From NCBI RefSeq assembly GCF_009495745.1, contig NZ_WIDQ01000015.1, positions 41,988-105,987 of the forward strand: a stretch of 64,000 nucleotides of DNA, read 5' to 3'. Of the stretch, positions 26,015 to 34,223 are shown piece by piece. Origin of the DNA: Niveispirillum sp. SYP-B3756. GTDB lineage: Bacteria; Pseudomonadota; Alphaproteobacteria; Azospirillales; Azospirillaceae. Below the pieces are notes generated by a model. That model was given only the letters and a program-made list of their open reading frames with translations, did not search any database and was not told the origin of the DNA. How positions within the stretch are numbered: the stretch's first letter is position 1; every line of letters begins with the position of its first letter. Made by a program: the position numbers and the translations under genes.

Positions 26015-26692
26015 ATGGCTTTGACAGCGGCGGATATGCGCGCCCGCGTGCTTTACCGTGATGATCATGTGCTGGTGATCGACAAGCCCTATGGGCTGCC
26101 GGTTCATTACGGGACCAAAACCACCGACCATCTGGAACTCTATCTGCCGCATCTGACCGATGAGCGGGAGGAGCCGCCGCGTCTGGCCCACCGGCTGGAC
26201 AAGGATACGGCAGGCTGTCTGGTGCTGGCCCGCGATGCTGCCGCTGCCGCCCGCATCGGCGACCTGTTCCTGGCCGGCAAGGTGGCAAAAACCTATTGGG
26301 CGGTGGTGGAGGGGCGACCGAAGGGCGATGCCGGCAGCATCGATATGCCCCTGTTGAAAGTGCGCATCCCCGGTACGTCAAAGGTGGTGGTCGACCTTGC
26401 CGGCAAGCCGGCCTTGACCGATTGGCGGCTGCTGGCCAGCGATGACCGGCTGTCCTGGCTGGAACTGCACCCGCGCACCGGCCGGATGCACCAGATTCGC
26501 GCCCATTGCGCCTATATGGGAATGCCGCTGCTGGGCGACCCGATCTATGGGGCGCAGATGCCGCCGCAAACCGGGCTGCATCTGATGGCCCGGGGCGTTC
26601 ATTTCGCCTTTTCTGCTGAAATCCATGTATCGGCGGTGGCGGAGCCGCCCCCGCATATGGCACAGACATTGGAGAAGATTGTTAATGGATAG
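26015..26692 (+). CDS. RluA-family pseudouridine synthase
   Basis: 225 residues, catalytic domain only. The active-site motif is HRLDKDTAGCLVLAR with the catalytic Asp at about residue 56. VLVIDKPYGLPVHYGTK near the N-terminus and LELHPRTGRMHQIRAHCAYM plus GMPLLGDPIYG near the C-terminus are RluA/RsuA-fold landmarks. There is no S4 domain. It isomerises specific uridines in rRNA or tRNA; the target cannot be told. The ATG at 26015 follows GAGGG; an ATG at 26000 overlapping the previous stop (ATGA) is the alternative and would add five residues. Downstream of, and probably co-transcribed with, the unknown 536-residue protein. Confidence 0.9.
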   Translation: MALTAADMRARVLYRDDHVLVIDKPYGLPVHYGTKTTDHLELYLPHLTDEREEPPRLAHRLDKDTAGCLVLARDAAAAARIGDLFLAGKVAKTYWAVVEGRPKGDAGSIDMPLLKVRIPGTSKVVVDLAGKPALTDWRLLASDDRLSWLELHPRTGRMHQIRAHCAYMGMPLLGDPIYGAQMPPQTGLHLMARGVHFAFSAEIHVSAVAEPPPHMAQTLEKIVNG

Positions 26693-26752
26693 CCGCCGCT
26701 GGTTGCGCCAGCGGCAGGCACCTTCCGATAAGCAAGGAAGATAACCCCCCTT

Positions 26753-27511
26753 ATGATCGAAGACATCCTGCTGTTCATGGCCGTCGGGTTCGCTGCACAG
26801 ATGGTGGATGGGGCCATCGGCATGGCCTATGGCGTTACTGCCAGCAGCGTGATGATGTCCCTGGGCATTCCGCCTGCCACGGCCAGCGCCAGCGTGCATG
26901 TGGCGGAGATGTTCACCACCGGTGCGTCGGGCTTTGCCCATTGGCGCCGCCGCAATATCCGCCCGGAACTGGTCTGGCGTCTGGCGATTCCGGGTATGGT
27001 TGGCGGGGGGCTGGGGGCCTATGTTCTATCCGGCGTGTCGGGGGAACTGATCCGTCCCATCGTGTCCATCTATCTGGTGGCCATGGGCGGGGTGATCCTG
27101 TGGAAGGCCCTGCACCCGCCGCCGGCAACAGAGCTGTCACCCAACAAGGTGCGCGCGCTGGGTGTGGGGGGTGGTTTTCTGGATGCCGTGGGGGGCGGGG
27201 GCTGGGGGCCGATGGTGGCCAGCACCCTGATCGGGGCCGGCACCACGCCGCGCTATGCCATCGGCTCCACCAATCTGGCTGAGTTTTTTGTCACCACGGT
27301 GATTTCCTGCACCTTCATTCTGACCATTGGTCTGGATCTCTGGCCGGCCATTCTGGGCCTGATCCTGGGCGGCGTCATCGCTGCCCCCTTTGCCGCCATG
27401 GTGACGCAGAAGCTGCCCGATAAGCCGATGATGATCCTGGTGGCGATCATCATCATGCTGCTGAGCCTGCGCAATCTGGTGGAGGCGATCCACGTGCTGC
27501 TGGGCAGCTGA
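26753..27511 (+). CDS. TauE/SafE-family membrane permease
   Basis: 252 residues with about eight hydrophobic segments in two halves. The duplicated family signature is visible: GFAAQMVDGAIGMAYGVTAS in the first half and GGGFLDAVGGGGWGPMVAST in the second. The latter is the typical DA.GGGGWGP loop of sulfite/organosulfonate exporters. Likely exports or imports a small anion; in a window rich in sulfur genes (cysK, sseA, metC) a sulfur anion is a reasonable guess but not shown. It starts 61 nt after the pseudouridine synthase gene and ends at a strong terminator. Confidence 0.9.
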   Translation: MIEDILLFMAVGFAAQMVDGAIGMAYGVTASSVMMSLGIPPATASASVHVAEMFTTGASGFAHWRRRNIRPELVWRLAIPGMVGGGLGAYVLSGVSGELIRPIVSIYLVAMGGVILWKALHPPPATELSPNKVRALGVGGGFLDAVGGGGWGPMVASTLIGAGTTPRYAIGSTNLAEFFVTTVISCTFILTIGLDLWPAILGLILGGVIAAPFAAMVTQKLPDKPMMILVAIIIMLLSLRNLVEAIHVLLGS

Positions 27512-27521
27512 GCATTGCGCT

Positions 27522-27573
27522 CCCAACAAAAAGGGCCCCGCCATCGGCTGATGGCGGGGCCCTTTTTGTTGGG
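27522..27573 (+). terminator. Strong Rho-independent terminator after the TauE-family gene
   Basis: A perfect 23-bp stem (arms CCCAACAAAAAGGGCCCCGC... and its complement) with a 6-nt loop. Its A-rich and T-rich flanks make it bidirectional. It insulates the flagellin promoter region from the upstream operon. Confidence 0.92.
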
Positions 27574-28054
27574 CATAAGCGACCCGGTTTTCGTTGGTTC
27601 CCCCGGCAGGAAATGCCGATCTAGGCAGAAAAGTCCCATCGGGCCGGGGGCCTGGAACTGGGACTCATTTTCCTCCTCTCCCCCGTCTGGGGATGGCTTC
27701 GGGCCGAAACCCCATCCGAAACTACGGAAATCCGCGCTTTTCGGCACTTGGCACGCTTCCTGCTTTGATGAGGGCGAACCCTTCGTGTCCACCAAAGCAT
27801 AGGAAGAGCCGTAACTCTGGACAATGGCGTCGAGCGGACAGCGGTGCAGGAACAGCCTCCAGGCGCAATGCCTGTGCCAAGCCTGATTGCCGCGATCAGC
27901 ACGACGGATAGCCCGATCCGCACCCGAAACTGCCGGTCCTGCATCGCACCCGGCGTCTTCCACGGTAACGGCTCTCACCCTGCGCCCAACGGTGTCCACG
28001 AGAATCGATTAGGGGCCTAAACGGTCCCTCGGTAGCGCTCAAAAGGAGATGACC
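27574..28054 (+). other. Non-coding flagellin upstream region and long 5' leader
   Basis: 481 nt without a convincing gene. It holds a sigma-54 promoter at 27749-27765, giving an expected leader of about 280 nt before the flagellin start. Several open frames cross it on the minus strand, but they lack start sites and have random-looking composition. An AAAAGGAG ribosome site ends the region. The leader is long enough to fold and to carry post-transcriptional control. Confidence 0.6.
27749..27765 (+). promoter_or_regulatory. Sigma-54 (RpoN) promoter of the flagellin gene
   Basis: TGGCACG-CTTC-CTGCT matches the -24/-12 consensus TGGCACG-N4-TTGCW with one mismatch (C for the first T of the -12 element) and correct GG-to-GC spacing. 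Late flagellar genes commonly use sigma-54 with FlbD-type activators in Alphaproteobacteria. Confidence 0.7.
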
Positions 28055-29926
28055 ATGTCGAGCAGTGATGTCCAGCTGACCGCAGGTATGCGCAATAACC
28101 TGCTGCTGTTGCAGAAGACCAACAAGGGCGTTCAGGAAATCCAGACCCGGTTGTCCACCGGCAACAAGATCAACAGCGCCCTGGACGGCCCCACCAACTT
28201 CTTTGCCGCCAAGAGCCTGAGCACCCGTGCGGGCGACCTGACCAAGCTTAAGGAAAGCATGGGACAGTCGATCAGCACCATTCAGGCGGGTGACAAGGGC
28301 ATCACTGCCATCGAAAAGCTGGTCGAGCAGGCCAAGGGCCTGACCACTTCGGCCTATAACAGCCTGGGTACCGATCCGCAGTCGATCGCCACCCGCAAGT
28401 CGCTGGCCACGCAGTTCAATACCATCAAGGACCAGATCGACAAGATCGCCCGCGACAGTGGTTATGCCGGTAAGAACCTGCTGGTCGGCAATGGTCGTAC
28501 GCTGGACAGCACGGCTGAAAGCCGTCAGCAGGTGAACACCATCTCCGGCTTGGCTTCCAGCCGCGTCACCAATGTGGTTTCCGCCGATACCTACTCCGTG
28601 CGCGTCAGCGGTACTGGCAATATCAGTGCCGATCTGGCCGATATTTCGACAGCAGAAGACAAGCGCGGCATCAGCTCCCTGAAAGTGTCCGGCAAATTGT
28701 CGGCAACGGCTGGTAACTTCGCGGACGTTTCCATCGAAATGCGCGGCAAGGCGGGACGTGAACGTACCGTCGTGGTGACGGAAGGTTCTGAAAGCCGCAC
28801 CATCCGCTTCTTTGATAATAGCCAGTCGGCAGCAGCGAGCACGGTGACCGCTGGCGCAGAGGGCACCGGACAGGTGTCGAAGATCAAGATCGATGGTGCG
28901 ATTGAGGAGGGTGATACCTTCACTGCGGCGGTGAATGGCCAGACCTTCACCTATAAGGCGACCGCCGCCGACGTGGTGGACAGCAGCACCGGCTTGGATT
29001 ACAGCCCGGATCAGCGGCGGGAATTCGTAGCGGACAAGCTGGCCACCGCCGTTCAGGCCGGTCTAGATTCCGCACGCTTCTCGGTCGACTCCTCGGCAAC
29101 CGACGGAACCTTTACGATCACCGGGCTGGTCACCACTGGTACGGCAGTTAGCTTCCAGGTTGGTGCTTCCACCACCAACGCGGCAGATAAGGCCATCTCC
29201 GTCAGCTTCACCTCTGGCACGGTCGTTTCTTTCAATGTCAATCGGGCCGATCTGGACAAGCTGGAAACGGCCGCCAACGGTACCTCTGTCGTTCAGAAGA
29301 ATGTCGATATCGAAGTGTCGGCGACCAACCTCAATGGTGTCACGGTCAGCCGTTCAGGCAGCAATTCCAGGGGTAACGCCAAGCTGTCGGAAGGGGAAAA
29401 TGCGCTGAGCTTCTCCTCCGGTACGGTGCGCTTCAATGTTGACCCGTCCACATTGATGCAGGCGGCATCAGCCCAGAACTCCGCCAACATCACCACGGTA
29501 CAGCGGACCGACGCCAATACCGAGAATGACCTGAACGTTCAGTTGAACGAGTCCAACACCAACAATATCTCTGTTCAGTCGGTGAACGTGCAGACCGATG
29601 GTCAGGGCCTGCGTCTGGACTATGCCCAGAACAACTTCCTGGACCGGTCGGATATCGACAAGGCAGTCGAAAGCCTGACCTATGCTACGGCGACCCTGCG
29701 GTCGGCCTCGCAGGGCCTCAGCACCAACCTGAACATCATCCAGAACCGCGAGAATTTCACCAGCGAGTTCTCCAACGTTCTGACCGAAGGTGGGAACAAG
29801 CTGGTCCAGGCCGACCAGAACGAGGAGGGTGCAAACCTGCTGCTGTTGCAGACGCGTCAGCAGCTGGGCACCATCAGCCTCTCGCTGGCCAATCAGTCGC
29901 AGCAGGCCATCCTGCGTCTGTTCTAA
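28055..29926 (+). CDS. Flagellin, large form with central insert
   Basis: 623 residues. Conserved D0/D1 ends flank a long variable centre: N-terminal LTAGMRNNLLLLQKTNKGVQ, RLSTGNKINSALDGPTNFFA and SISTIQAGDKGITAIEKLVE, and C-terminal LSTNLNIIQNRENFTSEFSN then LLLLQTRQQLGTISLSLANQ and terminal LRLF. E. coli-sized flagellins are about 500 residues, and many alphaproteobacterial ones are under 400, so the insert (about 160-520, Ser/Thr/Asn/Val-rich) makes large D2/D3 surface domains. The start at 28055 sits 8 nt after AAAGGAG; an ATG at 28049 is too close. It is monocistronic, with a sigma-54 promoter upstream and a terminator after. No other flagellar gene is in the window. Confidence 0.93.
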   Translation: MSSSDVQLTAGMRNNLLLLQKTNKGVQEIQTRLSTGNKINSALDGPTNFFAAKSLSTRAGDLTKLKESMGQSISTIQAGDKGITAIEKLVEQAKGLTTSAYNSLGTDPQSIATRKSLATQFNTIKDQIDKIARDSGYAGKNLLVGNGRTLDSTAESRQQVNTISGLASSRVTNVVSADTYSVRVSGTGNISADLADISTAEDKRGISSLKVSGKLSATAGNFADVSIEMRGKAGRERTVVVTEGSESRTIRFFDNSQSAAASTVTAGAEGTGQVSKIKIDGAIEEGDTFTAAVNGQTFTYKATAADVVDSSTGLDYSPDQRREFVADKLATAVQAGLDSARFSVDSSATDGTFTITGLVTTGTAVSFQVGASTTNAADKAISVSFTSGTVVSFNVNRADLDKLETAANGTSVVQKNVDIEVSATNLNGVTVSRSGSNSRGNAKLSEGENALSFSSGTVRFNVDPSTLMQAASAQNSANITTVQRTDANTENDLNVQLNESNTNNISVQSVNVQTDGQGLRLDYAQNNFLDRSDIDKAVESLTYATATLRSASQGLSTNLNIIQNRENFTSEFSNVLTEGGNKLVQADQNEEGANLLLLQTRQQLGTISLSLANQSQQAILRLF

Positions 29927-29958
29927 GAATAGCAGGACGTTTTCTGAAAGACGGGGGA

Positions 29959-29992
29959 GGCGGCGGCCGCAAGGTCGCCGCCTTTTTCTTTT
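29959..29992 (+). terminator. Rho-independent terminator after the flagellin gene
   Basis: Stem AGGCGGCG / CGCCGCCT with a loop of about 10 nt, then TTTTTCTTTTT, 33 nt after the stop. Confidence 0.85.
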
Positions 29993-30001
29993 TGCAAAAT
30001 A

Positions 30002-30161
30002 ATACCAATCTCCCTTGATCGTGACCGATCCAGGGAGATTTTGTGCTCCCTCACGCGCCGGGCGCTGCCTCCGGCAGCTTGGCTTACGTGCCCATGGGGG
30101 CGCGGGCCGGCAGTCGCCGGCCTCCAATCCGTCAAGGGTCAAACCCTCGGCGGATTGGTAT
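30002..30161 (-). repeat. Dispersed structured repeat, copy 2 (complete)
   Basis: Read on the minus strand: ATACCAATCCG...CGGATTGG hairpin (containing an inner GGGT/ACCC pairing), then GGAGGCCGGCGACTGCCGGC, the stem with loop CCAT, AAGCCAAG, stem GCTGCC-GGA-GGCAGC, GCCCGGCGCGTGAGGGAGCA, and a final hairpin AATCTCCCT/AGGGAGATT. The outer ends form a 9-bp terminal inverted repeat (ATACCAATC). The core is almost identical to copy 1, while both outer hairpins have entirely different sequences that remain paired. It lies directly after the flagellin terminator. Confidence 0.85.
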
Positions 30162-30259
30162 AATTCGCATTGTAGATTACAGTAAAATTCGATCTATTTC
30201 GGAAGGGGTGATCCCGCCGCGCTGTTGCGGTCTATCGGCCCATGGGGTACAGCCAAGGC

Positions 30260-30514
30260 ATGAGACTGATCGTCAATATCCTGATCTGGTCCCTGCTGGT
30301 GGGGCTGTTGCTGGCGTGGCTGCGGATCGATCCCTACGACCTGCTGCGCGGTGCGCTGCATTCTGTTGCTGCCCTGCCAGAGATGCTGGCTGATCTGTTC
30401 GGCTGGGCCTGGCCCTATGTGGCAACAGGGGCGGTCATCGTGGTGCCGATTGCGCTGATCAGCTTGCTGCCCCGGCTATGGCGGCGGGGGCCTTCCGGCG
30501 GCGGACGGGATTGA
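30260..30514 (+). CDS. Small two-helix membrane protein (DUF6460-like)
   Basis: 84 residues from the ATG at 30260 (an in-frame ATG at 30242 is the alternative). Two hydrophobic segments, LIVNILIWSLLVGLLLAWL (about 3-21) and YVATGAVIVVPIALISLLP (about 53-71), flank an amphipathic stretch with the motif LRIDPYDLLRG. The tail is basic. Small alphaproteobacterial membrane proteins with a hydrophobic helix followed by 'GIDP.DLL' are grouped as DUF6460, which I offer only as a resemblance. Function unknown. Confidence 0.65.
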   Translation: MRLIVNILIWSLLVGLLLAWLRIDPYDLLRGALHSVAALPEMLADLFGWAWPYVATGAVIVVPIALISLLPRLWRRGPSGGGRD

Positions 30515-30545
30515 TACGGGGTATCGGCCGCGTCGGGGGGGGGCG

Positions 30546-30914
30546 TCAGTGCGGCAGGCTGTCGGCCCGTTCTTCCACCATGCTGACCAGCCGCGCGCTC
30601 TTGTTGAAATTCATCGTCATCATCAAGGTGGCGCGCCCCCGGATCAGGTAGACGCTTTTATCGGCCTCCGCCGGCAGCGGCACTTTTTTCGTCATGCAAT
30701 AAGCCAACAAGGACGCCTGAAGCTCTGCTTCCGGGATGGTCAGGCTGTGCTTGCCACCATCGACTAACAAGGTGCAGCGGGTACCCTGGTTCATTTCCAG
30801 GCGCAGCCCGGTCACCTGCCCGTCGGGCAGCGCCTCGTTCAGCTTGCGGCGGCGGTCCAGGATTGCCGCCAGCACCTCCAGATCGGTGAACAGGATGCAG
30901 CGCAGCTCTTTCAT
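30546..30914 (-). CDS. Uncharacterised conserved-looking protein, 122 residues
   Basis: Soluble, mixed alpha/beta: MKELRCILFTDLEVLAAILD then a beta-rich middle (VTGLRLEMNQGTRCTLLVDG, KHSLTIPEAELQASLLAYCM) and an end SVYLIRGRATLMMTMNFNKS. The composition and even hydrophobic spacing indicate a real folded protein. No catalytic motif is recognised. It lies 108 nt downstream of hisI on the same strand and could be the last gene of the sulfur/amino-acid run, though the gap allows its own promoter. Confidence 0.7.
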   Translation of the reverse strand: MKELRCILFTDLEVLAAILDRRRKLNEALPDGQVTGLRLEMNQGTRCTLLVDGGKHSLTIPEAELQASLLAYCMTKKVPLPAEADKSVYLIRGRATLMMTMNFNKSARLVSMVEERADSLPH

Positions 30915-31022
30915 CGGACTTCAGAACCCGGACATGTTCGTAACGGAAACAGCATAAGGGTTCGGCCCTGCCGCCGCCAGCTGGCAGGGCCGGGCCATCC
31001 CGACCCTATCCTTTTGCACTGA

Positions 31023-31469
31023 TCAGAAGCCGCTGCCGCCTTGGTTGGCGCCATAGAGCGCGTTGGGGTCCATCAGCACAGGGGCGATAGTCTCCGGCCC
31101 CGTCGCGCGTGCTTCGATGTAGAAGCAGGAGCGCCGACCGGTATGGCAGGCGACACCCAGCTGGTCGACCAGCAGCAGCAGCGTGTCGCCGTCGCAATCC
31201 ACCCGCAGCGCCACCAGGTTCTGCACCTGGCCGGAGGTGTCGCCCTTGCGCCAGAAGGACTGGCGGGAGCGGGACCAGTAACACGCCCGCCCGCTGCGCA
31301 GGGTTTCGCGGATGGTCTCCGCATTCATCCAGGCCATCATCAGCACCTCGCCACTGTCATGCTGCTGCGCGACGGCAGGCACCAGCCCCTCGGCGGTGAA
31401 GCGCACCTGGGTCAGCACGGCATCAATGGCGGAGTCGGGCAGGGGGGTGAAGGGAGTGGTCATTGTCAC
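31023..31469 (-). CDS. hisI: Phosphoribosyl-AMP cyclohydrolase
   Basis: 148 residues, the monofunctional HisI form without the HisE pyrophosphatase domain. Catalyses the third step of histidine synthesis. Metal ligands are visible: D91-C-D93-G-D95 for Mg, and C92, C108 and C115 for Zn (ACHTGRRSCFY). QSFWRKGDTSGQVQ near residue 70 is a hallmark substrate-binding segment. Its start overlaps the metC stop by 4 bp (ATGA), so it is translationally coupled to a sulfur-amino-acid gene rather than lying in a his operon. Confidence 0.95.
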   Translation of the reverse strand: MTMTTPFTPLPDSAIDAVLTQVRFTAEGLVPAVAQQHDSGEVLMMAWMNAETIRETLRSGRACYWSRSRQSFWRKGDTSGQVQNLVALRVDCDGDTLLLLVDQLGVACHTGRRSCFYIEARATGPETIAPVLMDPNALYGANQGGSGF

Positions 31470-32650
31470 AGGGCCTTGCGCAGGCGGTTGAAACCATCAT
31501 CCAGATCGGCGATCAGGTCGGCCGGATCTTCCAGCCCGGCATGGAGGCGGATTAATTGGCCGCCCTGCCAGCGGGTGGCGGTGCGGATGCGGCTGGGGTC
31601 GCAGGGCAGGATCAGGCTTTCAAAGCCACCCCAGCTATAGCCCATGCCGAACAGCCGCATCCCGTCCACCATGGCGGCGAGCGCCGCCTTCGGCACCGGA
31701 TTCATTTCAAAGGCGAACAGGCCGCAGGCGCCGTTGAAATCCCTTTGCCAGATTTCATGGCCGGGGCAGCCGGGCAGGGCGGGGTGACGCAGCCGCGTCA
31801 CCTCCGGCTGTTCGGCCAGCCAATTGGCCAGAATCAGGCCGGTTTCATGGTGCTGGCGCATCCGGGTGGGCAGGGTGCGCAGGCCGCGCAGCCCCATGAA
31901 CAGATCGTCCGGCCCCGCCACGGCCCCCAGCTCCACCGATGCCTTTTTCAGCTTCAGCCAATGGGCCTCGCTGGCGGTGACGGTGACACCCAGGCTGGCA
32001 TCGGCATGGCCGCCAATATATTTGGTGGCCGACTGGATGGTGATATCCACCCCATGGGCCAGCGGCTGGAACAGGATGCCAGCGGCCCAGGTATTGTCGA
32101 TCATGCTGACAATGCCGGCGTCGCGCGCCACGGCGGCCAGGGCCGGCACATCCTGCAGCTCAAACGTTTGGGAACCCGGCGATTCCATGAACAGCACGCT
32201 GGTATTGGGCCGCAGCAGTGCTTTCAGGTCCGCGGCACTGATGCAGGGATCGTAATATTCCGTCTCCACCCCGGCCCGCTTCAGGATGCCGTCGCAGAAG
32301 CTGCGGCTTGGACCATAGGCCGTATCCACCATCAGAATATGATCATCGGCCTTGGTGAAGGCCAGCAGGGCGGAGGTGATGGCCTGCACGCCCGAGCCAT
32401 AGGCGACGGCGCCATGGCCGCCTTCCAGCACCGTCACCGCCTCTTCAAAGGCGTGGCTGCTGGGGCTGCCGGTGCGGCCATAGCGGATGGAGCGGTAATA
32501 GGGATCGTAATCCTCCAACGCCGCCAGCGTGGGGAACAGGATGGTGGAGGCGCGAAACGGCGGCACATTCACCGCCCCGGCATGGCGTTCGGGATGACGC
32601 CCGGCATGGATCAGGCGGGTATTCTGCTTGGCGCTGTTATCGGTGCTCAT
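31466..32650 (-). CDS. metC: Cystathionine beta-lyase (PLP-dependent)
   Basis: 394 residues. Cleaves cystathionine to homocysteine, pyruvate and ammonia. The PLP lysine is in SATKYIGGHAD near residue 205; other landmarks are RYGRTGSPSSHAFEEAVTVL, VDTAYGPSR, MESPGSQTFELQDV, and GMGYSWGGFESLILPCDPSR near the C-terminus, the last being typical of MetC. It is flanked by a GNAT gene 11 nt upstream and overlaps hisI downstream. It may act in methionine biosynthesis with metF and hom, also in this window, or in transsulfuration with cysK. Confidence 0.93.
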   Translation of the reverse strand: MSTDNSAKQNTRLIHAGRHPERHAGAVNVPPFRASTILFPTLAALEDYDPYYRSIRYGRTGSPSSHAFEEAVTVLEGGHGAVAYGSGVQAITSALLAFTKADDHILMVDTAYGPSRSFCDGILKRAGVETEYYDPCISAADLKALLRPNTSVLFMESPGSQTFELQDVPALAAVARDAGIVSMIDNTWAAGILFQPLAHGVDITIQSATKYIGGHADASLGVTVTASEAHWLKLKKASVELGAVAGPDDLFMGLRGLRTLPTRMRQHHETGLILANWLAEQPEVTRLRHPALPGCPGHEIWQRDFNGACGLFAFEMNPVPKAALAAMVDGMRLFGMGYSWGGFESLILPCDPSRIRTATRWQGGQLIRLHAGLEDPADLIADLDDGFNRLRKAL

Positions 32651-32661
32651 CGGGGACGCTC

Positions 32662-33279
32662 TCAGCCTTCGGGCGGCAGGATCAGGGGAACATGGGGGGC
32701 GGCATGGCGGGGGATCAGGCCTGTGACGCGGGGGTCATCCTCTTCCTTTTCCATCTGGCCCACGGGGTGAAAACCGGCCTTTTGATAGGTCATCAGGGCA
32801 TGGGGATGGTCCAGCGTGCAGGTATTCACCAGCAGTTTTTTCATGCCGGCTGCATTCCAGGCCGCCTCAATCGCCCAGTCCAGCAACCAGCGGCCAATGC
32901 CATGGCCGATGAAATCCGGCAGCAGACCCAGGTAATTGATCTCACACTGGCCCGGTGTGCGGCGGTCCAGCTCCACATAGCCGGCGGGCACACCGCAGAC
33001 ATAGGGCACATAGATTTCCACCGCCGGGTCTTTGATGATGGCATCCAGCGTGGCGTCATCCATGGCCCGGCGTGCCCACCAGAGCCAGTCCTGCCCGACA
33101 TTGTCATAAAGATAGCGGTAGAAGGAGAGCGTGCAGTTCTCCGCCCGCATCAAGGCCAGCTTTTCATGCGGATGCGGGCGTTGACGGCGAGCCGGCTTTA
33201 CCGTCATTTCCAGATAGGTGACGGTGGTGCGCATCCGGCCCGGTGGGACCGGGCCGTCCAGGGGGGCAGCGTTGCTCAT
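32662..33279 (-). CDS. GNAT-family N-acetyltransferase
   Basis: 205 residues. The start at 33279 overlaps the sseA stop by 4 bp (ATGA). The acetyl-CoA pyrophosphate loop appears as LLPDFIGHGIGRWLLDWAIE near residue 125, preceded by the beta-4 strand QCEINYLGL and followed by LLVNTCTLDHPHALMTYQKA and GFHP, the usual motif-B segment. The N-terminus is basic and about 40 residues long (KPARRQRPHPHEKLALMRAE). Substrate unknown. Its tight position between sseA and metC suggests a small sulfur or amino-acid metabolite, but that rests on context alone. Confidence 0.85.
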   Translation of the reverse strand: MSNAAPLDGPVPPGRMRTTVTYLEMTVKPARRQRPHPHEKLALMRAENCTLSFYRYLYDNVGQDWLWWARRAMDDATLDAIIKDPAVEIYVPYVCGVPAGYVELDRRTPGQCEINYLGLLPDFIGHGIGRWLLDWAIEAAWNAAGMKKLLVNTCTLDHPHALMTYQKAGFHPVGQMEKEEDDPRVTGLIPRHAAPHVPLILPPEG

Positions 33280-34187
33280 GCGGCATTCCCCGTTTCCAGC
33301 GGCAGATCTTCGCGCCCACCCCATTCGGTCCAGGAACCATCATAGAGCGCCACGTCACTGACGCCCAGCCGGTGCAGCCCCAGCGCCAGCACAGCCGCGG
33401 TGACGCCGCTGCCGCAGGAGGTGACGACGGGCCGCGACAGGTCGATCCCTGCGGCCATATAGCGGGCGCGCAGGGCCTCCCCTTCCAGCATCTGCTGAGT
33501 CTCACTGGCCAGAAGCTCGTTGAAGGGCAGGTTGCGGGCGCCGGGTATATGGCCGCTGCGCAGGCCGGCGCGCGGTTCCGGCACTGATCCGGTGAAGCGC
33601 GCGGCGGCCCTGGCATCCAGCACCTGTTCCGCGCCGGTTTCCAGGTTGGTTTTCAGGTCGTCGGCGCTGCGCACCATGTCCGCCCGGTACTGGGCGCGGA
33701 AGGCAGCGCGGGCGGGGGCTTCGGGCGTCCCGCTGGCCAGTTCGCCGCCGGCGGCAATCCAGCCGGGCAGCCCGCCATCCAGCACATAGACGTCATCATG
33801 GCCGAAGACGCGGAACATCCACCAGGCGCGCGCCGCACTGAACAAACCGGTGCTGTCATAGACAACCACAGCATCCGCCGACCCGATGCCCAGGGCCGAG
33901 ACGGCCGCCGCGAAGCCCTGCGGGCTGGGCAGCATATGTGGCAGGTCGGTATCGGGATCGGAAATCCCGTCAATATCGAAGAACACGGCACCGGGAATGC
34001 GCTTGGCCGCAAATTCGGCCTTGGCGTCGCGCTTGGCCGCTGGCATGTGCCAGGAGGCATCCACCAGCTTCACATCGGGCCGGCCCAGCATCGCCCGCAG
34101 CCAGAGGGGGGACACCAGCGGATCGGTCAGCGCGGGGACGGCCATGTTCGTTCCTATCGGGACAGAGGGAGGAAACGTAATATCCAT
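33276..34187 (-). CDS. sseA: 3-mercaptopyruvate sulfurtransferase (two rhodanese domains)
   Basis: 303 residues with an inactive N-terminal rhodanese domain (about 20-150) and an active C-terminal one. The catalytic loop is C258-GSGVTA; the CGSGVT form distinguishes mercaptopyruvate sulfurtransferase from thiosulfate rhodanese (CRxGxT). The linker GGLPGWIAAGGEL and the final YDGSWTEWG are family landmarks. It transfers sulfur from 3-mercaptopyruvate, a cysteine breakdown product, to acceptors. Two starts have ribosome sites: ATG 34187 (after AAAGGA) and ATG 34145 (after AGGAA). The GNAT gene overlaps its 3' end by 4 bp. Confidence 0.94.
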   Translation of the reverse strand: MDITFPPSVPIGTNMAVPALTDPLVSPLWLRAMLGRPDVKLVDASWHMPAAKRDAKAEFAAKRIPGAVFFDIDGISDPDTDLPHMLPSPQGFAAAVSALGIGSADAVVVYDSTGLFSAARAWWMFRVFGHDDVYVLDGGLPGWIAAGGELASGTPEAPARAAFRAQYRADMVRSADDLKTNLETGAEQVLDARAAARFTGSVPEPRAGLRSGHIPGARNLPFNELLASETQQMLEGEALRARYMAAGIDLSRPVVTSCGSGVTAAVLALGLHRLGVSDVALYDGSWTEWGGREDLPLETGNAA

Positions 34188-34223
34188 CTGTCCTTTATAG
34201 GCGATTGGAACGCAAACTGTCCC

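Noticed and set aside
23943..26669. 908-residue open frame on the minus strand
   Set aside because: Antisense to the 536-residue protein and the pseudouridine synthase. Only its last 76 codons (23943-24173) look like a gene.
27621..27999. Minus-strand frames in the flagellin upstream region, one with a hydrophobic start (MQDRQFRVRIGLSVVLIAAI)
   Set aside because: No ribosome site, random-looking remainder, and they overlap the sigma-54 promoter and leader.
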